A stretch of 64,000 nucleotides of DNA from Streptomyces sp. CCM_MD2014 (GTDB lineage Bacteria; Actinomycetota; Actinomycetes; Streptomycetales; Streptomycetaceae), in the NCBI RefSeq assembly GCF_000772045.1, contig NZ_CP009754.1, forward strand, positions 7,750,001-7,814,000, read 5' to 3'. The notes below the pieces were generated by a model, which was not told the DNA's origin, ran no database searches, and was given only the letters and a program-made list of their open reading frames with translations. Of this stretch, positions 15,415 through 23,761 are shown one piece after another; within the stretch, counting starts at the first letter, position 1; each line of letters opens with the position of its first letter. The translations under genes were made by a program, and so were the position numbers.

Positions 15415-17190
15415 CTAGTTCGCCGACGCCGACCAGCCCACCGCCTCGACGCGCGCCGCGTCCGCCGGGCGGGCGTCGTGGAACAGGACGTCGCCGCCCG
15501 CCTCCGCGCGCAGTCCGTCCACGTACGCCCCGCGGCCCACGTACAGCCGGTCGGTCGTGTACCGCCAGCGCAGGGTGAGGCCGCGTGCGGCCGGGAGGCC
15601 GGCGCTCAGCCGGTGCCAGACGCGCCCCGACCAGCCGGTGGCCGAGCCCGCCGGATGCTCCCGGGGCGCCTCGCCCCGCCGGGACGTCGTGAACGGCACC
15701 GGCTGCCACGAGGTCCCGTCGTCGGTCGAGGCCTCCAGGACGAGGGCGTCCGGGCCGGGCTCGGTGTCCCACCACAGCGAGCAGCGCAGCCGCGCCCGTC
15801 CGGCCGAGGTGTCCAGCGCGGGCAGCGTGAGTGTGGCCGTCGTGGAGTTCGCGGTCCCCGAGAACCAGGCGGTGCGTCCGTGCGCGGGCCGCACGGGCAC
15901 CGCCCGCGCCAGGTGGGTGCCCGCCGCCACCCGGGGGGCCGAGCCGGAACGCCAGCTGCGGACCGGGTGGACGGAGTTGCCGAGGACGACGAGGAACGAG
16001 TCGGTCGTCGGGTCCAGCACCAGCGAGGTACCCGTGAAGCCGGTGTGCCCGGCCGTGCGCGGAGTCGCCATCGCGCCCATGTACCAGTGCTGGTAGAGCT
16101 CGAAGCCCAGGCCGTGCTCGTCGCCGGGGAAGTCGGTGTTGAAGTCGGTGAACATCAGCTCCACCGACTCCGGCCGCAGGATGCGCGCCCGGCCGTAGGA
16201 GCCGCCGTTGAGGAGCGTGCGGCCGAGGACCGCGAGGTCCCACGCGCAGGAGAACACCCCCGCGTGACCGGCCACGCCGCCCAGGCTGAAGGCGTTCTCG
16301 TCGTGCACCTCGCCCCACACGAGGCCGCGGTCCAGGCCGGACCAGGGCAGGCGGGCGTCCTCGGTGGCCGCGATCCGCGGCCGCCAGGAGGCGGGCGGGT
16401 TGTAACGGGTGCGGGTGAGACCGAGCGGCCGGGTGATCTCGTCGCGCAGCAGCACGTCCAGGGTGCGGCCGGTGACCTTCTCGAGCACCAGCTGGAGCGA
16501 GATCATGTTCAGGTCCGAGTACAGGTACGCCGTGCCGGGGGCGCTCACCGGCGCCTCGTCGTAGACGAGCCGGACCTTCTCCTCGTAGGTGGGCGCACTG
16601 TAGAGCGGGATCCAGGCCCGGAAGCCCGAGGTGTGGGTCAGGAGCTGACGGACCGTCACGTCCTGCTTGCCCGCCCGGCCGAAGTCCGGCAGGTACGAGG
16701 CGACCGCCGCCTCCAGCTCCAGCGCGCCCCGCTCCAGTTGCTGCACGGCGAGGATCGAGGTGAACAGCTTGGAGATCGACGCGAGGTCGAACACCGTGTC
16801 CTCGGCCATCGGGATCTGCTGCCCGGCGGGGAACTCCACACCGGTGTCGGTCGTCTCGTCGTAGGCCCGGTAGCGCACCGCCATGCCGATCGGCTCGTGC
16901 AGTGCCACCGTGCCGCCCCGGCCGGCCAGCAGCACGGCCCCCGCGTACCAGGGGTGCTGGGGCGAGGGGCCGAGGAACGTCTCGGCGTCGGTGACGAGCC
17001 GGCGCAGATGGCCCGGGAGCAGTCCGGCGCGCTCGGCGGACCCGTGCCGGAGAGTGGGACGGCGGCCCTTGTCCGGGACGGCCGCGGCCGGGCCCGCCGC
17101 GAACGGGGCGATGGCCAGGGCGCCGCCCAGGGCCAGGGCTCCGGCACCCAGTTGACGCCGCGTCCATCCGTTCGTCGCCTGACCGGCCAT
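15415..17190 (-). CDS. Tat-exported class C beta-lactamase-like serine hydrolase
   Basis: 591 residues. The N-terminus has a twin-arginine signal (WTRRQLGAGALALGG) with a hydrophobic stretch and an AAA cleavage region near residue 38. The hydrolase domain (about 50-400) carries the nucleophile motif SISK (Ser138, Lys141), YSDLN as the second motif, and HTGFTG as the third (KTG equivalent). The last about 190 residues look like a beta-sandwich domain (WFSGTANSTTATLTLPAL). The family includes DD-peptidases, esterases and enzymes acting with muropeptide recycling. Start ATG 17190 is preceded by GGGAGG. Two TGAAA/TTTC palindromes lie in the promoter region. Confidence 0.88.
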   Translation of the reverse strand: MAGQATNGWTRRQLGAGALALGGALAIAPFAAGPAAAVPDKGRRPTLRHGSAERAGLLPGHLRRLVTDAETFLGPSPQHPWYAGAVLLAGRGGTVALHEPIGMAVRYRAYDETTDTGVEFPAGQQIPMAEDTVFDLASISKLFTSILAVQQLERGALELEAAVASYLPDFGRAGKQDVTVRQLLTHTSGFRAWIPLYSAPTYEEKVRLVYDEAPVSAPGTAYLYSDLNMISLQLVLEKVTGRTLDVLLRDEITRPLGLTRTRYNPPASWRPRIAATEDARLPWSGLDRGLVWGEVHDENAFSLGGVAGHAGVFSCAWDLAVLGRTLLNGGSYGRARILRPESVELMFTDFNTDFPGDEHGLGFELYQHWYMGAMATPRTAGHTGFTGTSLVLDPTTDSFLVVLGNSVHPVRSWRSGSAPRVAAGTHLARAVPVRPAHGRTAWFSGTANSTTATLTLPALDTSAGRARLRCSLWWDTEPGPDALVLEASTDDGTSWQPVPFTTSRRGEAPREHPAGSATGWSGRVWHRLSAGLPAARGLTLRWRYTTDRLYVGRGAYVDGLRAEAGGDVLFHDARPADAARVEAVGWSASAN

Positions 17191-17215
17191 CGAAGAGCCT
17201 CCCGCCGCCGAAGCT

Positions 17216-17256
17216 GAAAGTATCTTTCCCGGATCGCCGTGCGGACTGAAACTTTC
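17216..17256. promoter_or_regulatory. Paired palindromic operator candidates (GAAAG-TAT-CTTTC and GAAACTTTC)
   Basis: GAAAG-TAT-CTTTC at 17216-17228 and GAAA-C-TTTC at 17248-17256, each preceded by CT, with centres 30 bases apart. They lie between the divergent serine hydrolase and acyl-CoA synthetase genes, 26-66 bases upstream of the hydrolase ATG. TGAAA-n-TTTCA palindromes are typical of RpiR/MurR-type regulators; assignment to that family is inference. Confidence 0.45.
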
Positions 17257-17363
17257 CTGTCAGTGCCGGGCTGTGTCAATGGGGCGTGCACAGCCCACGC
17301 GAGGAGCCGGCGGACCGCCGCACACGGCTTGACCCGCCCCCGCGACCGGCCGAGGATCATGTC

Positions 17364-18863
17364 ATGACGCCCGGACACGGCAGCACGGTCGACGGGGTGC
17401 TGCGGCGCAGCGCCCGACGCACTCCGGCCCGCGTCGCGGTGGAGTACCGCGACCGCACCTGGACGTACGCGGAACTCGACACCGCGGTCTCCCGCGCGGC
17501 GAGCGTCCTGCTGGCCGAAGGGCTGTCCCGGGGCGACCGGGTCGGCGCCTACGGCCACAACTCCGACGCCTACCTGATCGCCTTCCTCGCCTGCGCCCGC
17601 GCCGGCCTGGTGCACGTCCCGGTCAACCAGAACCTCACCGGCGACGACCTCGCCTACCTCGTCACCCAGTCCGGCAGCGCACTCGTGCTCACCGACCCCG
17701 GCCTCGCCGCCCGGCTCCCCGGCGGCACCCGCACCCTGCCGCTGCGCGACGCCGGCGACTCGCTCCTCGCCCGCCTCGCGGCGGCGCCCCCGTACGACGG
17801 ACCCGAACCGGCCGCCGAGGACCTGGTGCAGCTCCTGTACACCTCCGGCACCACCGCGCTGCCCAAGGGCGCGATGATGACCCACCGCGCGCTCGTGCAC
17901 GAGTACCTGAGCGCCATCACCGCCCTCGACCTCCGCGCCGGCGACCGTCCCGTGCACGCGCTCCCGCTCTACCACTCGGCGCAGACCCACGTGTTCCTGC
18001 TGCCCTACCTCGCGGTCGGCGCGACGAACATCGTCCTGGACGCACCGGACGGCGACCGGCTGTTCGACCTGATCGAGGCGGGCCGCGTCGACAGCCTGTT
18101 CGCACCGCCCACGGTGTGGATCGGTCTCGCCAACCGCGCCGACTTCGCCACCCGGGACCTCGACGGCCTGCGCAAGGCCTACTACGGTGCGTCGATCATG
18201 CCGGTGCCCGTCCTGGAGCGGCTGCGCGCACGCCTCCCGCACCTCGCCTTCTACAACTGCTTCGGCCAGAGCGAGATCGGCCCTCTCGCCACCGTTCTGG
18301 GCCCCGACGAGCACGAGGGCCGGATGGACTCCTGCGGCCGCCCCGTCCTGTTCGTCGACGCGCGCGTGGTCGACGAGGACGGCAGGGACGTGCCCGACGG
18401 CACAGCCGGCGAAGTCGTCTACCGCTCACCCCAGCTGTGCGAGGGGTACTGGGACAAACCCGAGGAGACCGAGGCCGCCTTCCGCGACGGCTGGTTCCAC
18501 TCCGGCGACCTCGCCGTACGGGACGCCGACGGCTACTACACGATCGTCGACCGGGTGAAGGACGTCATCAACTCCGGCGGTGTGCTGGTCGCCTCCCGTC
18601 AGGTCGAGGACGCCCTCTACACGCACGACGCCGTCGCCGAGGTGGCGGTCGTCGGCCTGCCCGACGAACGGTGGATCGAGGCCGTCACCGCCGTCGTCGT
18701 CCCGCGCGGCGAGGTCACCGAGGACGAACTGATCGCCCACGCGCGCGAGAAACTCACCGCCTTCAAGGCACCCAAACGCGTCCGGTTCGTGGACGCCCTG
18801 CCCCGCAACGCCAGCGGCAAGATCCTCAAGCGCGAGCTGCGGGACCGCTTCGCCGGTTCCTGA
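17364..18863 (+). CDS. Acyl-CoA synthetase (AMP-dependent ligase)
   Basis: 499 residues. ANL superfamily: P-loop-like motif LLYTSGTTALPKGAMMTH, adenylation motifs YYGASIMP and YNCFGQSE, DGWFHSGDLAVRDADGYY, the hinge IVDRVKDVINSGG, and the C-terminal catalytic Lys in NASGKILKRELR. It should activate a carboxylic acid to acyl-AMP and then acyl-CoA; the chain length cannot be told. Start ATG 17364 (MTPGHGST) has CGAGGA upstream; the in-frame GTG at 17286 would add a charged, non-homologous extension. Divergent from the serine hydrolase. Confidence 0.92.
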   Translation: MTPGHGSTVDGVLRRSARRTPARVAVEYRDRTWTYAELDTAVSRAASVLLAEGLSRGDRVGAYGHNSDAYLIAFLACARAGLVHVPVNQNLTGDDLAYLVTQSGSALVLTDPGLAARLPGGTRTLPLRDAGDSLLARLAAAPPYDGPEPAAEDLVQLLYTSGTTALPKGAMMTHRALVHEYLSAITALDLRAGDRPVHALPLYHSAQTHVFLLPYLAVGATNIVLDAPDGDRLFDLIEAGRVDSLFAPPTVWIGLANRADFATRDLDGLRKAYYGASIMPVPVLERLRARLPHLAFYNCFGQSEIGPLATVLGPDEHEGRMDSCGRPVLFVDARVVDEDGRDVPDGTAGEVVYRSPQLCEGYWDKPEETEAAFRDGWFHSGDLAVRDADGYYTIVDRVKDVINSGGVLVASRQVEDALYTHDAVAEVAVVGLPDERWIEAVTAVVVPRGEVTEDELIAHAREKLTAFKAPKRVRFVDALPRNASGKILKRELRDRFAGS

Positions 18864-18939
18864 CGCCGCGACGGCCTGTCGGCGGTCGGACCGGATCGCT
18901 AGGCTGGCCGCGCACGACGACACCGGGAGGAGCACGGAC

Positions 18940-19182
18940 GTGGCCGAGAGCACCACCCACCAGCGCCCGCTCACGGGCTGGGACAAGCCGGAGCTGGATC
19001 TCAGCAACGCGCAGTGGCAGTCCAGCAGCCGGGGCCTGGGGGATGTCCAGATCGCCTTCGTCGAGGGGTTCATCGCCATGCGCAACAGCGGCAGCCCGGA
19101 AAGCCCCTCCCTGATCTTCACCCCGGCCGAATGGGGGGCGTTCGTGTCGGGAGCACGAGAAGGGGAGTTCGACCTCACGTAG
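18940..19182 (+). CDS. DUF397 domain protein (orphan)
   Basis: 80 residues from GTG 18940, with GGGAGGAG upstream and TAGGCT further upstream as a likely -10. DUF397 hallmarks: LSNAQWQSSSRG near residue 25, VQIAFVEGFIAMRNS, and the end LIFTPAEWGAFVSGAREGEF. In Streptomyces these proteins are usually encoded beside an XRE-type regulator (BldB/WhiJ-like systems), whose action they modulate. No such regulator is adjacent here, so the partner is elsewhere or absent. Confidence 0.9.
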   Translation: MAESTTHQRPLTGWDKPELDLSNAQWQSSSRGLGDVQIAFVEGFIAMRNSGSPESPSLIFTPAEWGAFVSGAREGEFDLT

Positions 19183-19277
19183 GACGACCGCGGGAGGACC
19201 GCGGGTGCGCCGACCGGCCGAACCGGGGTGTTCGGTCCGCCGCCGGGGGGAAGTCCGTACTCCGGAGGTGAGGACCC

Positions 19278-20180
19278 ATGAGCACCCTGCCGGTCATCGC
19301 GGCGGTCGACGGTTCGGACGACGGCCTGCGCGCCCTGGACTGGGCGCTCGACGCCGCCCACCGGCGCGAGGCACCCCTGCGGGTGGTGCACGTGCGCCAG
19401 TACGCCGCCTGGGCCCAGACCGACGTCCTGGTCGCGGGCCCGCCGGACACCGCCGAGGACCCGGCGCTCGAGCAGGCCCGCGCGCACCTCCAGGGGCGGG
19501 CCTACGCGGTGCCGACGGAGTACGTCGGCATGGAGGGCGTACCGGGCGCCCTGCTGCCGGAACTGGGCGCCGACGCCCAGCTGCTGGTCCTCGGCTCCCG
19601 GGGCCGGGGCGGCTTCACCGGCCTGCTGCTCGGCTCCAACGGCATGGCCGCCGCCCGCGACGCCGAGTGCCCCGTCGTCGTGGTGCCCCGCCCCGGGCGC
19701 GAGGTCCACGGCGAGGCCCCGGAGGAACCCGGGCCCCGGGTGGTGGTCGGGCTGCACGTGGACAGCCCCGACGACGCCACCCTGTCCTTCGCCTTCACCG
19801 AGGCCGAGCTGCGCGGAGCCCGTCTCCAGGTGGTCGCCGCCTACCCGTGGCCGGTGCAGACCTGGGCCGCCGCCGGCCAGATCGTGCCCCCGGTGATCGA
19901 CGAAGTGTCCCTGGAGAGCGAGACCCGGGTCCTCGCCGACGGCTTCCTCGCCCCCTACCGCGAACGCCACCCCGACGTCCGGGCCGAGCCCTACGTCGCG
20001 CCGGGCGACGCCGCCGGACATCTGGTCGCGTCCTCCCGGGACGCCGATCTGGTGGTCGTCGGCCGCCACCGCCGGCGCCTGCTGGCCCCGGCCCGCATGA
20101 TGGGCTCGGTCACCCACGCCGTCCTGCTGCACGCGGCGTCCCCGGTCGCGGTGGTACCCCCGGCGCCGCCGGAGGAGTGA
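19278..20180 (+). CDS. Universal stress protein, two Usp domains
   Basis: 300 residues with tandem Usp domains. The first (about 1-145) ends with the ATP-binding pattern G-x2-G-x9-GS (GSRGRGGFTGLLLGS). The second (about 155-300) carries a more degenerate version (GRHRRRLLAPARMMGSVTHAVL). Ribosome site GGAGGTGAGG upstream of ATG 19278. Usp proteins bind ATP and act in stress and dormancy; no exact SigB-type promoter was seen upstream. Confidence 0.93.
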   Translation: MSTLPVIAAVDGSDDGLRALDWALDAAHRREAPLRVVHVRQYAAWAQTDVLVAGPPDTAEDPALEQARAHLQGRAYAVPTEYVGMEGVPGALLPELGADAQLLVLGSRGRGGFTGLLLGSNGMAAARDAECPVVVVPRPGREVHGEAPEEPGPRVVVGLHVDSPDDATLSFAFTEAELRGARLQVVAAYPWPVQTWAAAGQIVPPVIDEVSLESETRVLADGFLAPYRERHPDVRAEPYVAPGDAAGHLVASSRDADLVVVGRHRRRLLAPARMMGSVTHAVLLHAASPVAVVPPAPPEE

Positions 20181-20362
20181 CGACGCGGGTTCGGCGGGCC
20201 GTCCGGAGCCTCGTGCGGCCGTCCGTATCCGTCGCTCGCGCGCCCTCGGCGGCTCGGTGCGGCACCCCTCCGCGGCCCTTCCGGGGACGCCAGCCGCTGT
20301 GCCGGTCCGCCGGGGACGCCCGCCCGTCCCCCGCCCGTGACCGGGTGCCTATCATCGGGCCC

Positions 20363-20965
20363 ATGCAGGACTCGCCCAGCGCGGACACCAGGATCGCGCT
20401 CGACCTCGCGCTGACCGTCCGGCACGACGGACACGGCTCGGTCGCCGACGACCTGGCCGACCTGGCGGGACTCACCGCCTGGGCCGGCGACCACCCCGGG
20501 ATCGTGCCGGACGGCGAGGACTTCACCGCCGACGCGTCCACCCTGGCCGCCGTACGGGACGTGCGGGCCGCCGCCCGCTCCCTCTTCGCCCGCGCCGTAC
20601 GCCCCGGCGAGCCCAGCCCCGCCGACGCCGGCCGGCTGCTGCCCGTGCCGGACGCCCTGCGACGCCTGAACGAGGCAGCCGCCCGCACACCCACGGTCCC
20701 CGTGCTGGCCTGGGCCGACGCCGGCGCCCCGGTCGTACGCTCCGTACCCGCGCCGGGCGCCCGGAGCGACCTCGCCGCCGTCCTCGCACAGGCGGTGATC
20801 GGCTTCCTCGCCGGCCCCGACCGGCAGCGGCTGCGGGCCTGCCACGCCCCGCGCTGCGTGCGGTACTTCCTCAAGGAGCACCCGCGTCAGGAGTGGTGCC
20901 AGCCCTCCTGCGGCAACCGGGCGCGGGTGGCCCGCCACCAGGAGCGGCACCGGCCAAGGGCGTAG
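20363..20965 (+). CDS. ABATE/CGNR zinc-finger transcriptional regulator
   Basis: 200 residues. The N-terminal about 130 residues correspond to the ABATE (stress-induced regulator) domain, starting with LALTVRHDG; the C-terminus is a CGNR zinc finger: CHAPRCVRYFLKEHPRQEWC, then SCGNRARVARHQERH. The Cys/His set and the CGNR signature are intact, so DNA binding is likely. TATCAT seven bases before the ATG suggests a leaderless transcript. Target genes unknown. Confidence 0.9.
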   Translation: MQDSPSADTRIALDLALTVRHDGHGSVADDLADLAGLTAWAGDHPGIVPDGEDFTADASTLAAVRDVRAAARSLFARAVRPGEPSPADAGRLLPVPDALRRLNEAAARTPTVPVLAWADAGAPVVRSVPAPGARSDLAAVLAQAVIGFLAGPDRQRLRACHAPRCVRYFLKEHPRQEWCQPSCGNRARVARHQERHRPRA

Positions 20966-21022
20966 CCCGGCCGGCGTCCGCCCGCACGCCGTTCACCCCG
21001 CGCGGCCACGTACCATGGCGGC

Positions 21023-21520
21023 ATGTCGTTCCTCCGCCGCCGCAGCGCCACGCCCGCCGGGCCCGACTTCGACGTACTGGCCATGGACCCGGGCGACTGG
21101 CCCGGAAACCTCGGGGCCGGCCTGCTGCCCGCGCCCGACGGCACCTGTCAGGGCGTCTTCCTGCGCTACGACCTGTTCGGCGGCCGCGGCCCCGCGATGA
21201 TCATCGGCAATCTGCCGGACGGCTCCCCGGCCCGCGAGGTCCCCGAGGGAGAGATCCCCTTCGAGGTGGCCCAGCTGCTGCTCGCCCTGGAGAACGACGA
21301 GGAGATCACCGTCGTCGGCGCCGAGGACGTCCCCGTGATGCAGGGCGACAACCTGCTGATCGTGCGCCGCCTCAAGCTCTCCGAGAGCCGGATCTCCTGC
21401 GTGCAGTTCGACCGCAGCGACGGCGTCCTGGTGACCATCGCCGCCTGGGACCGCCCCATCACCGACGACCTGTACGCCCTGCTGAAGCCGCTCCCGGCGG
21501 AGCTTTTCCAGCAGGGCTGA
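21023..21520 (+). CDS. Conserved hypothetical protein
   Basis: 165 residues, acidic, soluble, no signal peptide or membrane helix. I do not recognise the family. Visible segments: LGAGLLPAPDGTCQGVFLRY, an acidic stretch LLALENDEEITVVGAEDVPV, and RISCVQFDRSDGVLVTIAAW. The pattern of beta strands suggests an alpha/beta fold. TACCAT six bases before ATG 21023 suggests leaderless expression. Ends nine bases from the convergent amidase gene. Confidence 0.78.
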   Translation: MSFLRRRSATPAGPDFDVLAMDPGDWPGNLGAGLLPAPDGTCQGVFLRYDLFGGRGPAMIIGNLPDGSPAREVPEGEIPFEVAQLLLALENDEEITVVGAEDVPVMQGDNLLIVRRLKLSESRISCVQFDRSDGVLVTIAAWDRPITDDLYALLKPLPAELFQQG

Positions 21521-21529
21521 GGCCGGCCG

Positions 21530-23473
21530 TCAGCGCACGGCCGAGACCGTCACGTCGGCGGCGCGCACGTACGCCACCCGGTGGCCGTACTGGATCTCGT
21601 AGTACTGGTCCTCGCCGGTCACCACCCGGTGGGACGCCTCGTCGAAGGTGACCGCGTAGTAGTACTCGCCCGGCACCTTCTCACCCACCACGTACTTCTG
21701 CCCCGCGGGCAGGGTGTACGGCAGCGGCGACACCGCCTGGGCGGGCACGTCCGCCGGGTAGGCGGCCTTCTCCGGGTACGCGCGCCCGTACACCGGGACA
21801 CTCGCGAGGCCCTTCTTCGGGGTGATCACACGCCCCGACGCGGGCACCGCCGCCGGGCTCTTCGGCGGGTTGTGGAACCAGGCCTTCTGGCCCAGGTACC
21901 AGATGGCCGTCCAGTCGCCCCACCGGTCCGCCACCGCGTACTGCTGGCCCGTGGAGACCCGGGAGGACAGGTCGTTCACCCCGGTCGTGGGGGTGGTGCC
22001 CAGACCGACGTCCTTGATCAGCGGCGCGTTCACGTCGTGGTCGGAGTACAGCCGCACCTCGCTGGAACCGTGGGCCGCGCACGGCTCGCCCGCCGTCTCG
22101 CAGCCGGTGTACTCGGGACGGTTGGCGTCGTAGTCCGGACGGATCGTCACCAGGGAGGACTTCTTGCCGGCGGTCGGCTCGAAGGGGCGGCCGAGCAACT
22201 GGAAGTAGTGCCGCCAGTCCCAGTAGGGTCCCGGGTCGGTGTGCATGCCCGGGATCGTCGCCGTGGTGGTGCCGGGCACGTTGTCGTGGCCGAGGACGTG
22301 CTGCCGGTCCAGCGGGATGTCGTACTTCTTCGCCAGGTACTTCACCAGCCGCGCCGACGACCGGTACATCGCCTCCGTGTACCAGGCGTCCGGGTCCGCC
22401 AGGAAGCCCTCGTGCTCCAGGCCGATCGACTTGGCGTTCACGTACCAGTTGCCCGCGTGCCAGGCCACGTCCTTCGCCTTCACGTGCTGGGCGATGTGGC
22501 CGTCGGTGGAGCGCAGCGTGTAGTTCCACGACACGTAGGTCGGGTCCTGGACCATGTTGAGGACGCCGTTCCAGGCGCCCTCCGTGTCGTGCACGACGAT
22601 GTACCGGATGCGCTGGGAGGCAGGCCGGTCGCCCAGGTCGTGGTTGCCGTAGTCGCCGTCGCCGAACTCCTCGTACGGCGCGGGGACCCACTCGCAGGAC
22701 ACCGACCTCGGGCACTCCGTGCCGGCGGCGGACGCCGCGCGCAGGCCCGCGCCGTCCAGCAGGGAGGTGTCCGGCGCCACGTCGGGGCGGGCGGCCAGGG
22801 TGACCCGCTGGCCGGCGTCCGTGGTGCGCCGCTCACCCGTGCGGATGACCTCGTACACGTCGTTGGCGTACGCCGCCGCCGTCGCGGAGTCCTCCGCGCC
22901 CGAGAAGCGGGCCACCGCCCCGTACCACTGCGCCGGGTCGGAACTGAGCGGCTCGCCCAGTTCCCGCTGGGCGGCGGCGAGCAGTGCGGCACCGCCGGCC
23001 ACGTTCGCGGCCGGGTCGGTGCGTAGCGCCTCGGGGCTCAGCCCGGTCAGCTCGGCGGCCTTCGGGAGCGTGGACAGCCGGGCCGGCAGGTCGGCGGACG
23101 ACGGCGCGGCCCCGTCCGCCGGGTGCAGCGGGGCGCGCGCGTCGTCGCCGCGCGGGTCCTCCGAGCCCTCGCCGTGGTGGGACCCGGGCGTCTCGGCCAG
23201 CGCCGTGCGGGCGTCGGTGAGGTGCAGCGGGCCGTAGCCGCCGGTCACGCTCGGCGCGCCGTCGTGCGCGTCCCAACGGGACTGCAGATAGGAGACGCCG
23301 AGCAGGACGCTCTGCGGCACGTGGTACTCGGCCGCCGCGGTGGCGAACGCCCGCTGGAGACGGTCCGGCGCGGGCGGCGCGTCCGGGGGCGCGGCGGCGG
23401 ACGGTGCCGCACCGAGCAGCGGCAGCAGCAGCGCCGCGGTGGCCAGGGCGGGCACGACGGGGGATCCTCGCAA
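21530..23473 (-). CDS. Secreted N-acetylmuramoyl-L-alanine amidase (PGRP/Amidase_2)
   Basis: 647 residues from TTG 23473, chosen because a perfect AGGAGG lies five bases upstream and a signal peptide follows directly (hydrophobic ALATAALLLPLLG, AXA site SAAA); upstream ATG codons lack both. The N-terminal about 200 residues resemble a transglycosylase-like helical region (QSVLLGVSYLQSRWDAH). The amidase domain (about 285-440) has IRYIVVHDTEGAW (zinc His), WHAGNWYVNAKSIGLEHEGF and VLGHDNVPGTTT. The C-terminus holds SH3-like repeats with KSPAAVP. It cleaves the lactyl-amide bond of peptidoglycan outside the cell. Confidence 0.9.
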   Translation of the reverse strand: MRGSPVVPALATAALLLPLLGAAPSAAAPPDAPPAPDRLQRAFATAAAEYHVPQSVLLGVSYLQSRWDAHDGAPSVTGGYGPLHLTDARTALAETPGSHHGEGSEDPRGDDARAPLHPADGAAPSSADLPARLSTLPKAAELTGLSPEALRTDPAANVAGGAALLAAAQRELGEPLSSDPAQWYGAVARFSGAEDSATAAAYANDVYEVIRTGERRTTDAGQRVTLAARPDVAPDTSLLDGAGLRAASAAGTECPRSVSCEWVPAPYEEFGDGDYGNHDLGDRPASQRIRYIVVHDTEGAWNGVLNMVQDPTYVSWNYTLRSTDGHIAQHVKAKDVAWHAGNWYVNAKSIGLEHEGFLADPDAWYTEAMYRSSARLVKYLAKKYDIPLDRQHVLGHDNVPGTTTATIPGMHTDPGPYWDWRHYFQLLGRPFEPTAGKKSSLVTIRPDYDANRPEYTGCETAGEPCAAHGSSEVRLYSDHDVNAPLIKDVGLGTTPTTGVNDLSSRVSTGQQYAVADRWGDWTAIWYLGQKAWFHNPPKSPAAVPASGRVITPKKGLASVPVYGRAYPEKAAYPADVPAQAVSPLPYTLPAGQKYVVGEKVPGEYYYAVTFDEASHRVVTGEDQYYEIQYGHRVAYVRAADVTVSAVR

Positions 23474-23664
23474 AGCGGCCTCCTGTGACGGTCGGGCGTG
23501 ACGGGGCGTGCGGGGCCGGGCGTGGGTCAGTGGTACCCGGCGGTCCGACGATCCGTCAATCATGCCGTCGTCGTGGAGATTTCCCACGTCAGCGAGGGGC
23601 GTGGCGAGTTTCGCGGCGGCGGCCCACGGGCCTGCGCGGCGTCAGTGGCTCACACCATTGGCTC

Positions 23665-23686
23665 CCCGGCGGACCGGTCCGCCGGG
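23665..23686. repeat. 22-bp perfect palindrome without loop
   Basis: CCCGGCGGACC followed directly by its reverse complement, in the 288-base space between the amidase and phosphotransferase genes, about 190 bases upstream of the amidase TTG. Zero loop is unusual for a terminator; it may be an operator or cruciform. The rest of the gap holds the hairpin at 23697-23734. Confidence 0.6.
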
Positions 23687-23696
23687 AACACGAAAA

Positions 23697-23734
23697 CCGC
23701 GGCGCGCCCCCACTCCCGAGGGGGCGCACCGCGG
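23697..23734 (-). terminator. 15-bp hairpin downstream of the phosphotransferase gene
   Basis: Arms CCGCGGCGCGCCCCC (23697-23711) and GGGGGCGCACCGCGG (23720-23734), pairing with one G-T wobble, 8-nt loop, starting 27 bases past the stop at 23762. Confidence 0.65.
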
Positions 23735-23761
23735 ACCGTCGTCGTCCTCTCGCGGCTGCCG

